Source of the DNA: an uncultured Acetatifactor sp.
GTDB lineage: Bacteria; Bacillota; Clostridia; Lachnospirales; Lachnospiraceae
NCBI GenBank assembly: GCA_910585015.1
Contig: CAJUCT010000035.1
Location: forward strand, 1-21,359
Length of the DNA stretch: 21,359 nucleotides
Direction: 5' to 3'
The translations under genes were made by a program, and so were the position numbers. Below are positions 6,641 through 14,055 of this stretch, one piece after another. Under the pieces are notes generated by a model. The model was not told where the DNA came from. It worked only from the letters and a program-made list of their open reading frames with translations, and did not search any database. Within the stretch, counting starts at the first letter, position 1. The number at the start of each line of letters is the position of its first letter.

Positions 6641-8419
6641 ATGAAGATTGCGGAGTACATAGACGCATTGCCATCGGATATGGTTTATTGCAGCGCTGCC
6701 ATCAACAAAGAATATATGGTGCAGATGGCAGATGAGCATTTTTATCATTTTTTGGGGAAAACAGTGGGCATCTGTATGGCGGATTGTATCCACCCGGATC
6801 TGAGGGAGGAATTCTGCAGTGCTTTTGACAGCCTTGAGCCGGGGAAGTCTGTGCGGATACTGACAGCCATGAAGGGCAGGGAGGAAAGTTTTCAGCAGGT
6901 GGATCTGACCATCAGCGACAACCGGCACACCGTGAACGGGGTGCCGGTATGGGAGTTGACCATTTACAATCTGTTTACCATTGAGGAGAAGTATCTGCAG
7001 GCATCCGATGATGCCAATAAGTACCGAGCATTTTTGTCTATGTACCAGGAATACCTCTTTGATTATGATGTGGAACAGGACAGCATTGCCGTATTCCGCT
7101 ATGTGGGTATCAAGTCCACCATACTGGTGAAATGCAGTCTGAAGGAGTTCCGGGAAAGTGTCTCCGCCATGTATCCCAGAAAAAGCTTTCAAGAGGAACT
7201 GGAGGTATTTTGCCAGCACCTGCTGAGCGCACAGGAAAACTTCAGCTGTGATCTGCGCGGCCCCATACCCCGCCATAAGACTATAATGGGTCTGTTCCAC
7301 ATCGAAGGCAAGGTGATCTACAAGCACAATAACCAGAGAATGGTGCTGGGAATTCTTCGGATGCTGGATCAGAAGGCGGAGGATGCCACTCCATACTATG
7401 CCACCGCGGAGGGCAAGGATTCTTTCACCGGCCTGTTGAATAAGCGCGCCTGTGCGGAATATGTGGCGGAGAGGTTGGCATCGGACAGGGAAATCCATTA
7501 CATGGCCATGATAGATATAGACAATTTTAAGAATATCAATGACACCTATGGACATATGTATGGAGATAAGGTAATCGGCCAGGTTGCATCCATCATCAAC
7601 AGCACCATGAACGGACGGGGGATTGTGGGACGTTTTGGCGGAGATGAATTTTTTATTTTTACCAATTGGATCAATACGGAGATGCAGCTGCGAGCGGTTT
7701 TGACCTCCATACGCAAACAGGTACAGAGCACCTTTGAGAACCGGGAAGAAAGCTGTAAGGTCACTCTGTCCATCGGCATCAGCAAAGCGCCCACGAACGG
7801 CATCACCTATGACGAGTTGTTTAAAAAAGCGGACAAATGCCTGTATCTGGCCAAATTCAAGGGCAAAAACCGCTTTGTGATCTATGAGGAGGATAAACAC
7901 GGGGATTTAGTGGAGGAAGGACAGTCCATCCGCCATACCATGAACCCGCTGGAAAAAGCGGAGTACCTGGCGGATGTAGTGGCCGATATCGGCATACGGC
8001 TGTTCTCAGAGGGCGTGGATCCCATGGAAGAGATTATGGACCAGATCCGATCTGCTTTTGAGATCGACGGTGTGCGGATATACCGGGCAGGACAGGGGGA
8101 TCCGATTTATATCAGCGGGGATTATCAGCCTGTGCCGGATATGCGCTCCTTTATTGTGGGCGATGAGTTGACAAAATTGCTGGATCAGCCTCACTACTTG
8201 ATGGCCAGTCATATTACCAATTTGGAAGGGGTCAACAGGGAATTTTTTGAATTACTTAGGGGCAGCCGGATAGAAGGCATGGTATGCTTCTGCTATCAGG
8301 ATAAGAACGGTGTAAACCTGTACTTTTTCTATGAGGCATTCAACCACCGGTTCCGCTGGTCAGAGTCCGATAAGAACTTCCTGCTGACGGCCAGCAAGCT
8401 TATGGCAAATGTGCTGTAG
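6641..8419 (+). CDS. Diguanylate cyclase with N-terminal sensor and C-terminal GAF-like domain
   Basis: A 592-residue protein expected to make cyclic di-GMP from two GTP. The N-terminal half (about 1-255) looks like two PAS-like sensor modules without membrane segments. The GGDEF domain runs from about 258 to 420: DSFTGLLNK opens it at Asp260, MIDIDNFKNIND gives the metal-binding strand, and the intact signature RFGGDEFF sits at 331-338, followed by TLSIGIS and the closing KADKCLYLAKFKGKNRF. The usual inhibitory RxxD just before the signature is absent (NGRG there), so product feedback inhibition is probably lost. Residues 430-592 resemble a GAF domain, an unusual position after the catalytic domain. 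ATG 6641 has AGGAG 10 nt upstream. It follows the hybrid kinase by 82 bp and is probably co-transcribed with it, suggesting a linked phosphorelay and second-messenger pathway. Confidence 0.9.
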   Translation: MKIAEYIDALPSDMVYCSAAINKEYMVQMADEHFYHFLGKTVGICMADCIHPDLREEFCSAFDSLEPGKSVRILTAMKGREESFQQVDLTISDNRHTVNGVPVWELTIYNLFTIEEKYLQASDDANKYRAFLSMYQEYLFDYDVEQDSIAVFRYVGIKSTILVKCSLKEFRESVSAMYPRKSFQEELEVFCQHLLSAQENFSCDLRGPIPRHKTIMGLFHIEGKVIYKHNNQRMVLGILRMLDQKAEDATPYYATAEGKDSFTGLLNKRACAEYVAERLASDREIHYMAMIDIDNFKNINDTYGHMYGDKVIGQVASIINSTMNGRGIVGRFGGDEFFIFTNWINTEMQLRAVLTSIRKQVQSTFENREESCKVTLSIGISKAPTNGITYDELFKKADKCLYLAKFKGKNRFVIYEEDKHGDLVEEGQSIRHTMNPLEKAEYLADVVADIGIRLFSEGVDPMEEIMDQIRSAFEIDGVRIYRAGQGDPIYISGDYQPVPDMRSFIVGDELTKLLDQPHYLMASHITNLEGVNREFFELLRGSRIEGMVCFCYQDKNGVNLYFFYEAFNHRFRWSESDKNFLLTASKLMANVL

Positions 8420-8459
8420 AGGACACGAAAGGGAAAACGTATTATTTCATAATAATGGA

Positions 8460-8513
8460 GCGCAAGAGAAAGCACCATGGCGGCATAGACTGCCATGGTG
8501 CTTTCTCCTGCGC
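8460..8513. terminator. Long hairpin between convergent genes
   Basis: A perfect 16-bp inverted repeat has arms GAGAAAGCACCATGGC (8466-8481) and GCCATGGTGCTTTCTC (8492-8507) and a 10-nt loop. It extends outward by GCGCA/TGCGC (8460-8464 and 8509-8513) after one mismatch. It lies between the stop codons of the GGDEF gene and the convergent regulator, so it probably ends both transcripts. There is no clean T-run on either side, so termination may be imperfect or the hairpin may mainly protect 3' ends. Confidence 0.7.
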
Positions 8514-8533
8514 GTCAGAATGGGGGTAAAATG

Positions 8534-9472
8534 TCATTTGTCGTCGCGGATTCCTGCCCCGGGAAAATCATAATAAGCCTTCACTTTGATATCCTGCTTG
8601 TAATCGCCGAAATCTTCTCCGAACAATGTGAAGCCGCCGCAGTTGGCGGTATCCTTGGGGACGGAAAAAGTCAGATTGATGGAACTGTTGTAATCAATAT
8701 GCAGATCCTGTATTCTGGTGTCGGCGATCCGGTGGGTGCCGTCAATGAAGGTGCCGTCGGAATTGACGATCAGGGTTTTCAGGAGGCCATATTGATTCAG
8801 CAGTTCGGGCCACCAGTAGGGCGACAGGATACCCTTGCGGTTCCCGAAGTCGCCCGGACTGACCCATTTCCCCAGCGGAATGCCGTTGATATCAAAATAG
8901 ATATCGCTGGGATAATCTTCATTGATCTCAGGACATTCCGAGGAAACCTCAAAAGAGATCTGAAGTTCCCGGAGAACCTGGCCTGCGTTCAGCCTGTTAG
9001 GCAGATTGTAGGTAATGCTGCCATAAGCAAACCAGAGAATGCCTGCTCTGAAACGTTCAGGATAGGAAAAAACCCTGGGTACATCCAACTCCCCTATAAT
9101 ATTGGCGGCGGTTGCCAGGCCGCAGGTGGGGTGGATCTCGCAGGCGGTATAGCAGCCTACGGCGATATCGTCCTGATAACAGTGTCTGGGCTGGGCCTGA
9201 GGGGCTATGTCCACTATCATGCGGGAATATACAGGCTGAATGATCTTCATAATACCCCGTTTTCCCGAGGAAGTGCGGATAGTCACCAGGCCGGCGCTTT
9301 CCAGTTTGCCCACATGGAGGGAGATGGCGCTGTTGGTCAGCCCCAGTGCTTCAGCCAGATCATTCATGCTCATCTCCTGTTCATATATCAGTTCCATAAT
9401 GCGCAGCCGCATAGGGGTGCTCAACGCCTTGAACACTTCTTCGGCTTCTCTTAACGAATGTAAATATAGCAT
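8534..9472 (-). CDS. ArsR-type winged-helix regulator with large C-terminal domain
   Basis: A 312-residue regulator. The N-terminal winged helix (about 10-75) is ArsR-like: FKALSTPMRLRIMELIY, then MSMNDLAEALGLTNSAISLHVGKLESAGLV with the recognition helix at about 46-56. Typical ArsR proteins are near 100 residues; this one carries about 230 extra residues. Its middle part holds H97-C98 and a C107-x3-C111-x2-H114-x2-C117 cluster, which could bind metal. The remainder is rich in aromatic and polar residues (ILSPYWWPELLNQYG, DGTFIDGTHRI) and strand-like, suggesting a ligand-binding domain, perhaps for a sugar. The start codon has AGGAG 8 nt upstream on the minus strand. It is divergent from the carbohydrate operon, so it is the likely local regulator. 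The ligand and the sign of control are unknown. Confidence 0.85.
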   Translation of the reverse strand: MLYLHSLREAEEVFKALSTPMRLRIMELIYEQEMSMNDLAEALGLTNSAISLHVGKLESAGLVTIRTSSGKRGIMKIIQPVYSRMIVDIAPQAQPRHCYQDDIAVGCYTACEIHPTCGLATAANIIGELDVPRVFSYPERFRAGILWFAYGSITYNLPNRLNAGQVLRELQISFEVSSECPEINEDYPSDIYFDINGIPLGKWVSPGDFGNRKGILSPYWWPELLNQYGLLKTLIVNSDGTFIDGTHRIADTRIQDLHIDYNSSINLTFSVPKDTANCGGFTLFGEDFGDYKQDIKVKAYYDFPGAGIRDDK

Positions 9473-9495
9473 CTTGTGATACTCCTGCTTGAAAT

Positions 9496-9544
9496 GAACT
9501 CTTTGAATATTCTGAAAGTATTATACCCATATAGGAAAGAGTTC
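9496..9544. promoter_or_regulatory. Inverted-repeat operator candidate of the regulator
   Basis: GAACTCTTT (9496-9504) and AAAGAGTTC (9536-9544) form a perfect 9-bp inverted repeat bracketing the -10 box and expected transcription start of the minus-strand regulator gene. A smaller palindrome, GAATATTC (9505-9512), adjoins the left arm. The placement fits autoregulation by the ArsR-type protein, although a 31-bp gap between arms would need two dimers or looping. Confidence 0.45.
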
Positions 9545-9549
9545 GTCAA
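9520..9549 (-). promoter_or_regulatory. Sigma-A-type promoter of the regulator gene
   Basis: On the minus strand, TTGACG (9549 down to 9544) and a perfect TATAAT (9525 down to 9520) are separated by 18 bp. Transcription would start near 9513 and give a leader of about 40 nt before the ATG at 9472. The 9-bp inverted repeat overlaps it. Confidence 0.7.
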
Positions 9550-9689
9550 TATAAAACATTTAAGATCTGACTGAAACAGAACTTTAAATTAATGTTGAGC
9601 TAATTAAGAAATACTAAAGGATCTGATAAACTTATTAAGAAAATAACAGTCTACAGAATATTTTGACACAATATTTTCATATTCCCTGT

Positions 9690-9719
9690 GTGACATATCC
9701 TGTAACTATCCCATAAAAT
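9690..9719 (+). promoter_or_regulatory. Upstream candidate promoter of the carbohydrate operon
   Basis: GTGACA (9690-9695) and TAAAAT (9714-9719) are 18 bp apart, each one base from consensus. Transcription from here would begin near 9727 and include the nested hairpin and tiny ORF at 9744-9798, giving a leader of about 400 nt. Confidence 0.4.
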
Positions 9720-9743
9720 ATGGATTTATCGGCGTAGTTTAAG

Positions 9744-9798
9744 GCGAGGAAAGGTGCTGAAAAAATGGCTGATTTAGTCGGATTGAGCATCTAATCGC
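9744..9798 (+). ncRNA. Possible structured leader element with a nine-codon ORF
   Basis: Three nested stems can form: GCGA (9744-9747) with TCGC (9795-9798), GGTGCT (9753-9758) with AGCATC (9786-9791, one G-U), and GGCT (9767-9770) with AGTC (9776-9779, one G-U). Inside is a nine-codon frame (MADLVGLSI, 9765-9794) with GAGGAAAGG upstream. It does not match a riboswitch class I recognise, and the cyclic di-GMP type I core is absent. Short stems like these can arise by chance. Confidence 0.2.
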
Positions 9799-9876
9799 AG
9801 GGAAAGACAAAACAGCTTTGTGCAAACCATACAAAAATACCCTATTAAATTTCGTTATGCAAAGTAAAAATGTTTG

Positions 9877-9905
9877 TTGACATAGATGAAATAACATAGT
9901 ATCTT
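9877..9905 (+). promoter_or_regulatory. Proximal candidate promoter of the carbohydrate operon
   Basis: A perfect TTGACA (9877-9882) is followed after 17 bp by TATCTT (9900-9905), a weak -10. An inverted repeat, ATCTT-N6-AAGAT (9901-9916), overlaps the -10 and the expected start near 9912 and could be an operator. The resulting leader would be about 215 nt. A strong -35 with a poor -10 suits an activated promoter. Confidence 0.5.
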
Positions 9906-10128
9906 TAAAGTAAGATTAAGTAGAAACATTAATAATAAAGTTAAAACTTAAATAAACGGACAAAAATAGTCCAAAAGGACAGAAAATATACCCAATGCTT
10001 AAACTATTAGTGAAATAATCGCAAAATTGCATGGTGCAAGATGTATGCTGCAGCTTAAAGTAAAAGCATGATTTTCGTCAATATGTATATTTGGCCTATC
10101 AGCGACTATCAATATAAGGAGGTTCCGT

Positions 10129-13104
10129 ATGGCACGGAAAGGAAAAAAAGTTTTAGCGGCGGTGCTGACAGCCAGCATGGTCAGCCAGATTTTTTTCGGA
10201 GAAGGTGCAGCCGGTGTGGCAGAAGCAGAGACACCCGACAGCACGGAAAACCAGCAGCAATCGGAAGAGTCGTTCAGTATTGAGCGCTTGACTTCCAACT
10301 ACACCATTGTCAGTTCAGGGTACACGGCGGCGGCTTACAAGGGCGACCCCGTGCTCTGGCAGATGGACAAAGCTTTAAGCAGCGGTGATACCGGATATCT
10401 GGCGGCAAACAATTATGGGTATGAAAACGGCGTTGTGGACGTAAAGAGTGGTGATACCTTCCGCATGACCGTGACAGTGCCTGAGACAGCGCTCTATTGG
10501 ATAGGATTTGACTATCTGTCTTATGACCAGTCTATTCTTCCCATAGAACTGGCACTGAAGATTGACGGGGATTACCCCTTTTATGAAAGCAGAAATCTGT
10601 CTTTTGAGACCACATGGGCCTCTCAGGCAGAGATTTCTCATGACCGTTACGGAAACGAGATTGTAGCGCTGCCTGACAAGCTTATCCAGTGGGAGACCAA
10701 ATATCTGTCCGATGCCAGCTATCGGCGTTCCGCTCCTCTGTGTGTGGAACTGGAGCAGGGTACTCATGAGTTGGAGATCACAGTCAGCGAGGGTCAGTTC
10801 CTTCTGGGAAACCTCAGCCTGGAAGCTCCCAGGGAAGTGCCGGAGTACACCGGCTCAGAGAAAGCGCCTGGAGAGGCGCTGATTCCCATCGAGGCAGAGA
10901 ATTTTTACCTGAGGAATGATTCCGCCATTCACGCCATAGGCGAGTATGACACGGCGGTGAATCCCCTGTCAGCCAAGGATACAGTGCTCAACACGGTGGA
11001 CAGCGACTCCTTTAAGACTGCGGGGCAGACGATTACATATGAGTTTTATGTGGAACAGCCCGGGTATTATTATCTGGCCATGAACTATAAACAGTCCGAT
11101 AAGAGTGACTTTCCGGTGTTCCTTGATTTTCGTATAGACGGGGAAATTCCCAATCAGGCGTTCCGGAACTGGCAGGCGAAGTACACCACCAAGTATACCA
11201 CCACCACTCTCAAGGACGGGGAGGGCAGCAATTTAAGCGTTTATCTGGACCAGGGCCATCATACGCTCTCCGTCACCATCAGCATAGAAAATCTGCTGTA
11301 TGTGCTGGAGCAGGTGGATATGATTATGAATGGAATCAACGACCTGTCTCTGGAAGTCACTAAGGTAGCAGGCACCAACAAGGATAAGTACAGGGATTTG
11401 AGATTGACCAGATACATACCGGACGTGCAGGAGAGGCTGTATGGATGGGTGGATCAGTTGTATGAACTGGCTGAAATGGCAACCCAGTACGTGGAAGAGG
11501 ACGATCCGGAGGATGTGGCGGCCTTCGCCTATCTGATCATTGCCGCCAAGCAGTTAAAGAGCCTGGGCGACGAACCCAACGAACTAATCTACCGTGTGGC
11601 GGAGCTTTCCACCAGCGTAAACTCCATCAACACCCAGATTGCGAATTTTATTGATCTGATCAATGACAACAACCTTTCCATAGACAGGATCTATCTGTAC
11701 CAGGAGGACGCCAAACTCCCCCGCAAACTGAACGTGTTCCAGGGTATGGGTCTCTCCGTGCAGAGATTTGTTAATTCCTTTTTCGGAACTTCCTACTCTG
11801 CCAGCAATACCGACAAGGATCATCTGCAGGTATGGGTGAACAGACCCAGACAATATGTAGAGATCATGCAGAAAATGATTGACGAGCAGTTTACCGTTCA
11901 GACCGGCATTGAGGTGGACCTGTCCCTGATGACGGACGCCAACAAGCTGGTGCTTTCCAATGCTTCCGGCGATACGCCGGATATTGCCACGGGCATCAAC
12001 TATTCTGTCCCCTTCGAACTTGGCATCCGGGGCGCGCTGGTGGACCTGACCAAGTTTGACAACTACAGGGAAGTGTTTGCCAGATACAGCAAAGGTCTGG
12101 TGCTTTCCTCCGTTATCGACGACGGCCTCTATTCCCTGCCGGAGACCATGAATTTCTATATCATGTTCTATCGGTCGGATATTTTGGAAAAGCTGGGGCT
12201 GGATGCGCCCAATACTATGGAAGACCTGATTGCCATGCTGCCCGATTTACAGATGAGGGGCCTGAATGTGTATTATCCCACGGCATCCATGCTGGTGCTG
12301 CGTAACTTCCACGGCACCACGCCCATGATTTTCCAGCACGGCGGCAGCCTGTACGGGGAGACTGCCCTGGAACTTCAGGTAAACAGTGAGTCCTCCGTAG
12401 AGGGAATCACAGCCCTGACGGAATTGTTTACCCTCTATAATCTGCCGGTGGATGTGCCCAATTTCTACCAGCACTTCAGAAACGGCGACCTGCCTATCGG
12501 GATAGCGGATTTCAATTCCTACAACCTGATCCTCAACGCGGCTCCCGAGATTGCCAATTCATGGGAGATTGCCCTTGTGCCCGGCGTACAGGACCCGGAT
12601 ACGGGAGAAATCTATCGGTATATGTCCGGCGGCGCGGAGAGTACGGTAATGTTTGCCTCCAATGAAGAGAGAGAGCAGCAGGCATGGCAGTTTATGGAAT
12701 GGTGGTCCAGCGCGGAGGTGCAGGCGGAGTTCGGACAGATGCTCCAGATCATGTACGGCGACGAGTATATCTGGCCTACCGCGAACTTGGAAGCCTTCGG
12801 AAACCTTCCTTATCCTACCGCTCACAAGGATATCATCATGGAGCAGGCCGAGAATATCCTGGAGGCGCCCAGACTGCCGGCAAGCTACATGCTGGAGCGT
12901 GAACTCAGCAATGCCTTCAATGATATCGTAGTCCATGGCGATACTCTGCGGACCCGGATCGATGAACTGGTCAAGACCGTAAACCGTGAGACTTCCAGAA
13001 AGCTGGAAGAACTGGGTTATATTGACGGATCGGGAAATGTACAGGAAGAATACATTGTTCCTTCGGTGGATGTGGTAGATCGGATTTTTGAGGATAAGAA
13101 TTGA
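10129..13104 (+). CDS. Very large secreted carbohydrate ABC solute-binding protein with CBM-like domains
   Basis: At 991 residues this is over twice the usual 400-450 of a sugar solute-binding protein. Residues 1-33 form a Sec signal peptide (basic MARKGKK, hydrophobic core, probable A-x-A cleavage near residues 31-33). No lipobox Cys follows, although Gram-positive binding proteins are normally lipoproteins. Two beta-rich modules, about 70-235 and 250-395, resemble CBM6-type sugar-binding domains; the second opens with IPIEAENFYL. An alpha-helical linker of about 400-560 leads to a solute-binding fold from about 566 (VWVNRPRQYVEIMQKMIDEQF) with familiar stretches DTPDIATGI, YSLPETMNFYIMFYRSDIL and GIADFNSYN. 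AAGGAGGT lies 5 nt before the ATG. First gene of an operon with two permeases directly behind it. It probably captures a bulky oligosaccharide; identity unknown. Confidence 0.88.
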   Translation: MARKGKKVLAAVLTASMVSQIFFGEGAAGVAEAETPDSTENQQQSEESFSIERLTSNYTIVSSGYTAAAYKGDPVLWQMDKALSSGDTGYLAANNYGYENGVVDVKSGDTFRMTVTVPETALYWIGFDYLSYDQSILPIELALKIDGDYPFYESRNLSFETTWASQAEISHDRYGNEIVALPDKLIQWETKYLSDASYRRSAPLCVELEQGTHELEITVSEGQFLLGNLSLEAPREVPEYTGSEKAPGEALIPIEAENFYLRNDSAIHAIGEYDTAVNPLSAKDTVLNTVDSDSFKTAGQTITYEFYVEQPGYYYLAMNYKQSDKSDFPVFLDFRIDGEIPNQAFRNWQAKYTTKYTTTTLKDGEGSNLSVYLDQGHHTLSVTISIENLLYVLEQVDMIMNGINDLSLEVTKVAGTNKDKYRDLRLTRYIPDVQERLYGWVDQLYELAEMATQYVEEDDPEDVAAFAYLIIAAKQLKSLGDEPNELIYRVAELSTSVNSINTQIANFIDLINDNNLSIDRIYLYQEDAKLPRKLNVFQGMGLSVQRFVNSFFGTSYSASNTDKDHLQVWVNRPRQYVEIMQKMIDEQFTVQTGIEVDLSLMTDANKLVLSNASGDTPDIATGINYSVPFELGIRGALVDLTKFDNYREVFARYSKGLVLSSVIDDGLYSLPETMNFYIMFYRSDILEKLGLDAPNTMEDLIAMLPDLQMRGLNVYYPTASMLVLRNFHGTTPMIFQHGGSLYGETALELQVNSESSVEGITALTELFTLYNLPVDVPNFYQHFRNGDLPIGIADFNSYNLILNAAPEIANSWEIALVPGVQDPDTGEIYRYMSGGAESTVMFASNEEREQQAWQFMEWWSSAEVQAEFGQMLQIMYGDEYIWPTANLEAFGNLPYPTAHKDIIMEQAENILEAPRLPASYMLERELSNAFNDIVVHGDTLRTRIDELVKTVNRETSRKLEELGYIDGSGNVQEEYIVPSVDVVDRIFEDKN

Positions 13105-13137
13105 GTGCTGCTAGAAGCGGCAGATTGAGAGGTAGCA

Positions 13138-14043
13138 ATGAGTAAGAGGACCAAAATAAGCAGAAGGGAGAATTCCAATAAAGCGGGATATTTGTTTGCG
13201 GCTCCCTATGCCCTGCTGTTTACCATATTCATATTGACCCCGGTAATCCTGGCGATCGTTCTTTCGTTTACCAATTTTAATACCATACAGTTTCCCGAGT
13301 TTGTGGGATTTTTGAACTATATCAATCTGATTACCGGCGATGAAGTGTTTATGCAGTATGTTCTGCCGAACACCGTTACATACGCGCTGATTGTGGGTGT
13401 GGGCGGTTATGTGCTGGCTTTCCTGATGGCCTGGGCTCTGGCCAATCTGCCCAGAGTACCCCGGACCATATGCGCCCTGATTCTGTATTCGCCTACCATG
13501 ACCACCGGTGTGGCTATGACGGTGCTGTGGAAGATCATGTTTACAGGTGACCAGACAGGATATCTCAACAGCTGGCTGATGGAACTGGGTGTCATCAACG
13601 AGCCCATCATCTGGCTGGTGAGCGCTGACTACCTGCTTCCCATCGTTATCATCATAGGATTGTGGAGCAGCATGGGCGTGGGCTTTCTGTCCATCCTGGC
13701 AGGTATCCTGAACACGGATGAATCCCTGTATGAGGCGGCGGCCATCGACGGTGTAAAGAACAGGTTCCAGGAGATGTTTTATGTGACGATCCCCAGCATG
13801 AAACCCCAGATGCTGTTCGCGGCCGTCATGCAGATCGTGGGGGCGTTCCAGAACGGACAGATCGCATCCTTGCTGGCAGGCAATCCCACCCCGGGCTATG
13901 CGGCCCAGCTGATCGTCAACCATATCGAGGATTACGGCTTTATCCGCTACGAGATGGGTTACGCGGCGGCGGTATCCGTAGCTCTGTTGCTGATCGTACA
14001 GGTGTTTTCCAAGATTTCCACGAAACTGTTTGGAGAGGATTAG
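13138..14043 (+). CDS. Sugar ABC transporter permease, MalF/UgpA type (first pair)
   Basis: A 301-residue inner-membrane subunit with about six hydrophobic segments. The N-terminus (YLFAAPYALLFTIFILTPVILAIVLSF) is typical of MalF/UgpA-like permeases that lack the extra periplasmic loop of MalF. The cytoplasmic EAA loop, which docks on the ATPase, starts at Glu199 (EAAAIDGVKNRFQ, ending in TIPSMKP). GAGAGG lies 5 nt before the ATG. It starts 33 bp after the binding-protein gene and is followed after 12 bp by its MalG-type partner, so the two form a heterodimeric pore. No ATPase gene is in the window, so a shared MsmK-like ATPase elsewhere is likely. Confidence 0.93.
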   Translation: MSKRTKISRRENSNKAGYLFAAPYALLFTIFILTPVILAIVLSFTNFNTIQFPEFVGFLNYINLITGDEVFMQYVLPNTVTYALIVGVGGYVLAFLMAWALANLPRVPRTICALILYSPTMTTGVAMTVLWKIMFTGDQTGYLNSWLMELGVINEPIIWLVSADYLLPIVIIIGLWSSMGVGFLSILAGILNTDESLYEAAAIDGVKNRFQEMFYVTIPSMKPQMLFAAVMQIVGAFQNGQIASLLAGNPTPGYAAQLIVNHIEDYGFIRYEMGYAAAVSVALLLIVQVFSKISTKLFGED

Positions 14044-14055
14044 GAGGCGTAAAAG

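Larger units (their letters stand above)
9550..10128. other. AT-rich control region of the carbohydrate operon
   Basis: No protein gene of ordinary size is visible in this stretch. It holds two candidate operon promoters (9690-9719 and 9877-9905) and a nested hairpin (9744-9798). It also holds dyads AAGTT-AA-AACTT (9938-9949) and TTGCA-TGG-TGCAA (10027-10039). GTCC at 9969-9972 can pair with GGAC on either side (9958-9961 or 9977-9980). TTAAG-rich near-repeats recur at about 9604 and 9634. The ribosome binding site of the solute-binding protein, AAGGAGGT, is at 10116-10123. The leader is unusually long and may carry post-transcriptional control. Confidence 0.6.

Noticed and set aside
6605..7900. 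Open frame of 431 codons on the minus strand
   Set aside because: Antisense to the diguanylate cyclase, with no domain and His/Gln-rich shadow composition.
8495..9454. Open frame of 319 codons on the plus strand across the regulator
   Set aside because: It overlaps the ArsR-type gene, starts inside the terminator hairpin, has no ribosome binding site and shows no domain. The minus-strand frame has a clear winged helix, promoter and ribosome binding site.
9663..9691. TTGACA at 9663-9668 as a promoter -35
   Set aside because: No acceptable -10 lies 16-18 bp downstream; the GTGACA/TAAAAT pair slightly further on fits better.
9801..9840. Possible cyclic di-GMP riboswitch (GTGCAAACC resembles part of the type I aptamer)
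   Set aside because: The second conserved segment (GACGCAAAGC-like) and the paired arms are missing, so the likeness is a short chance match.
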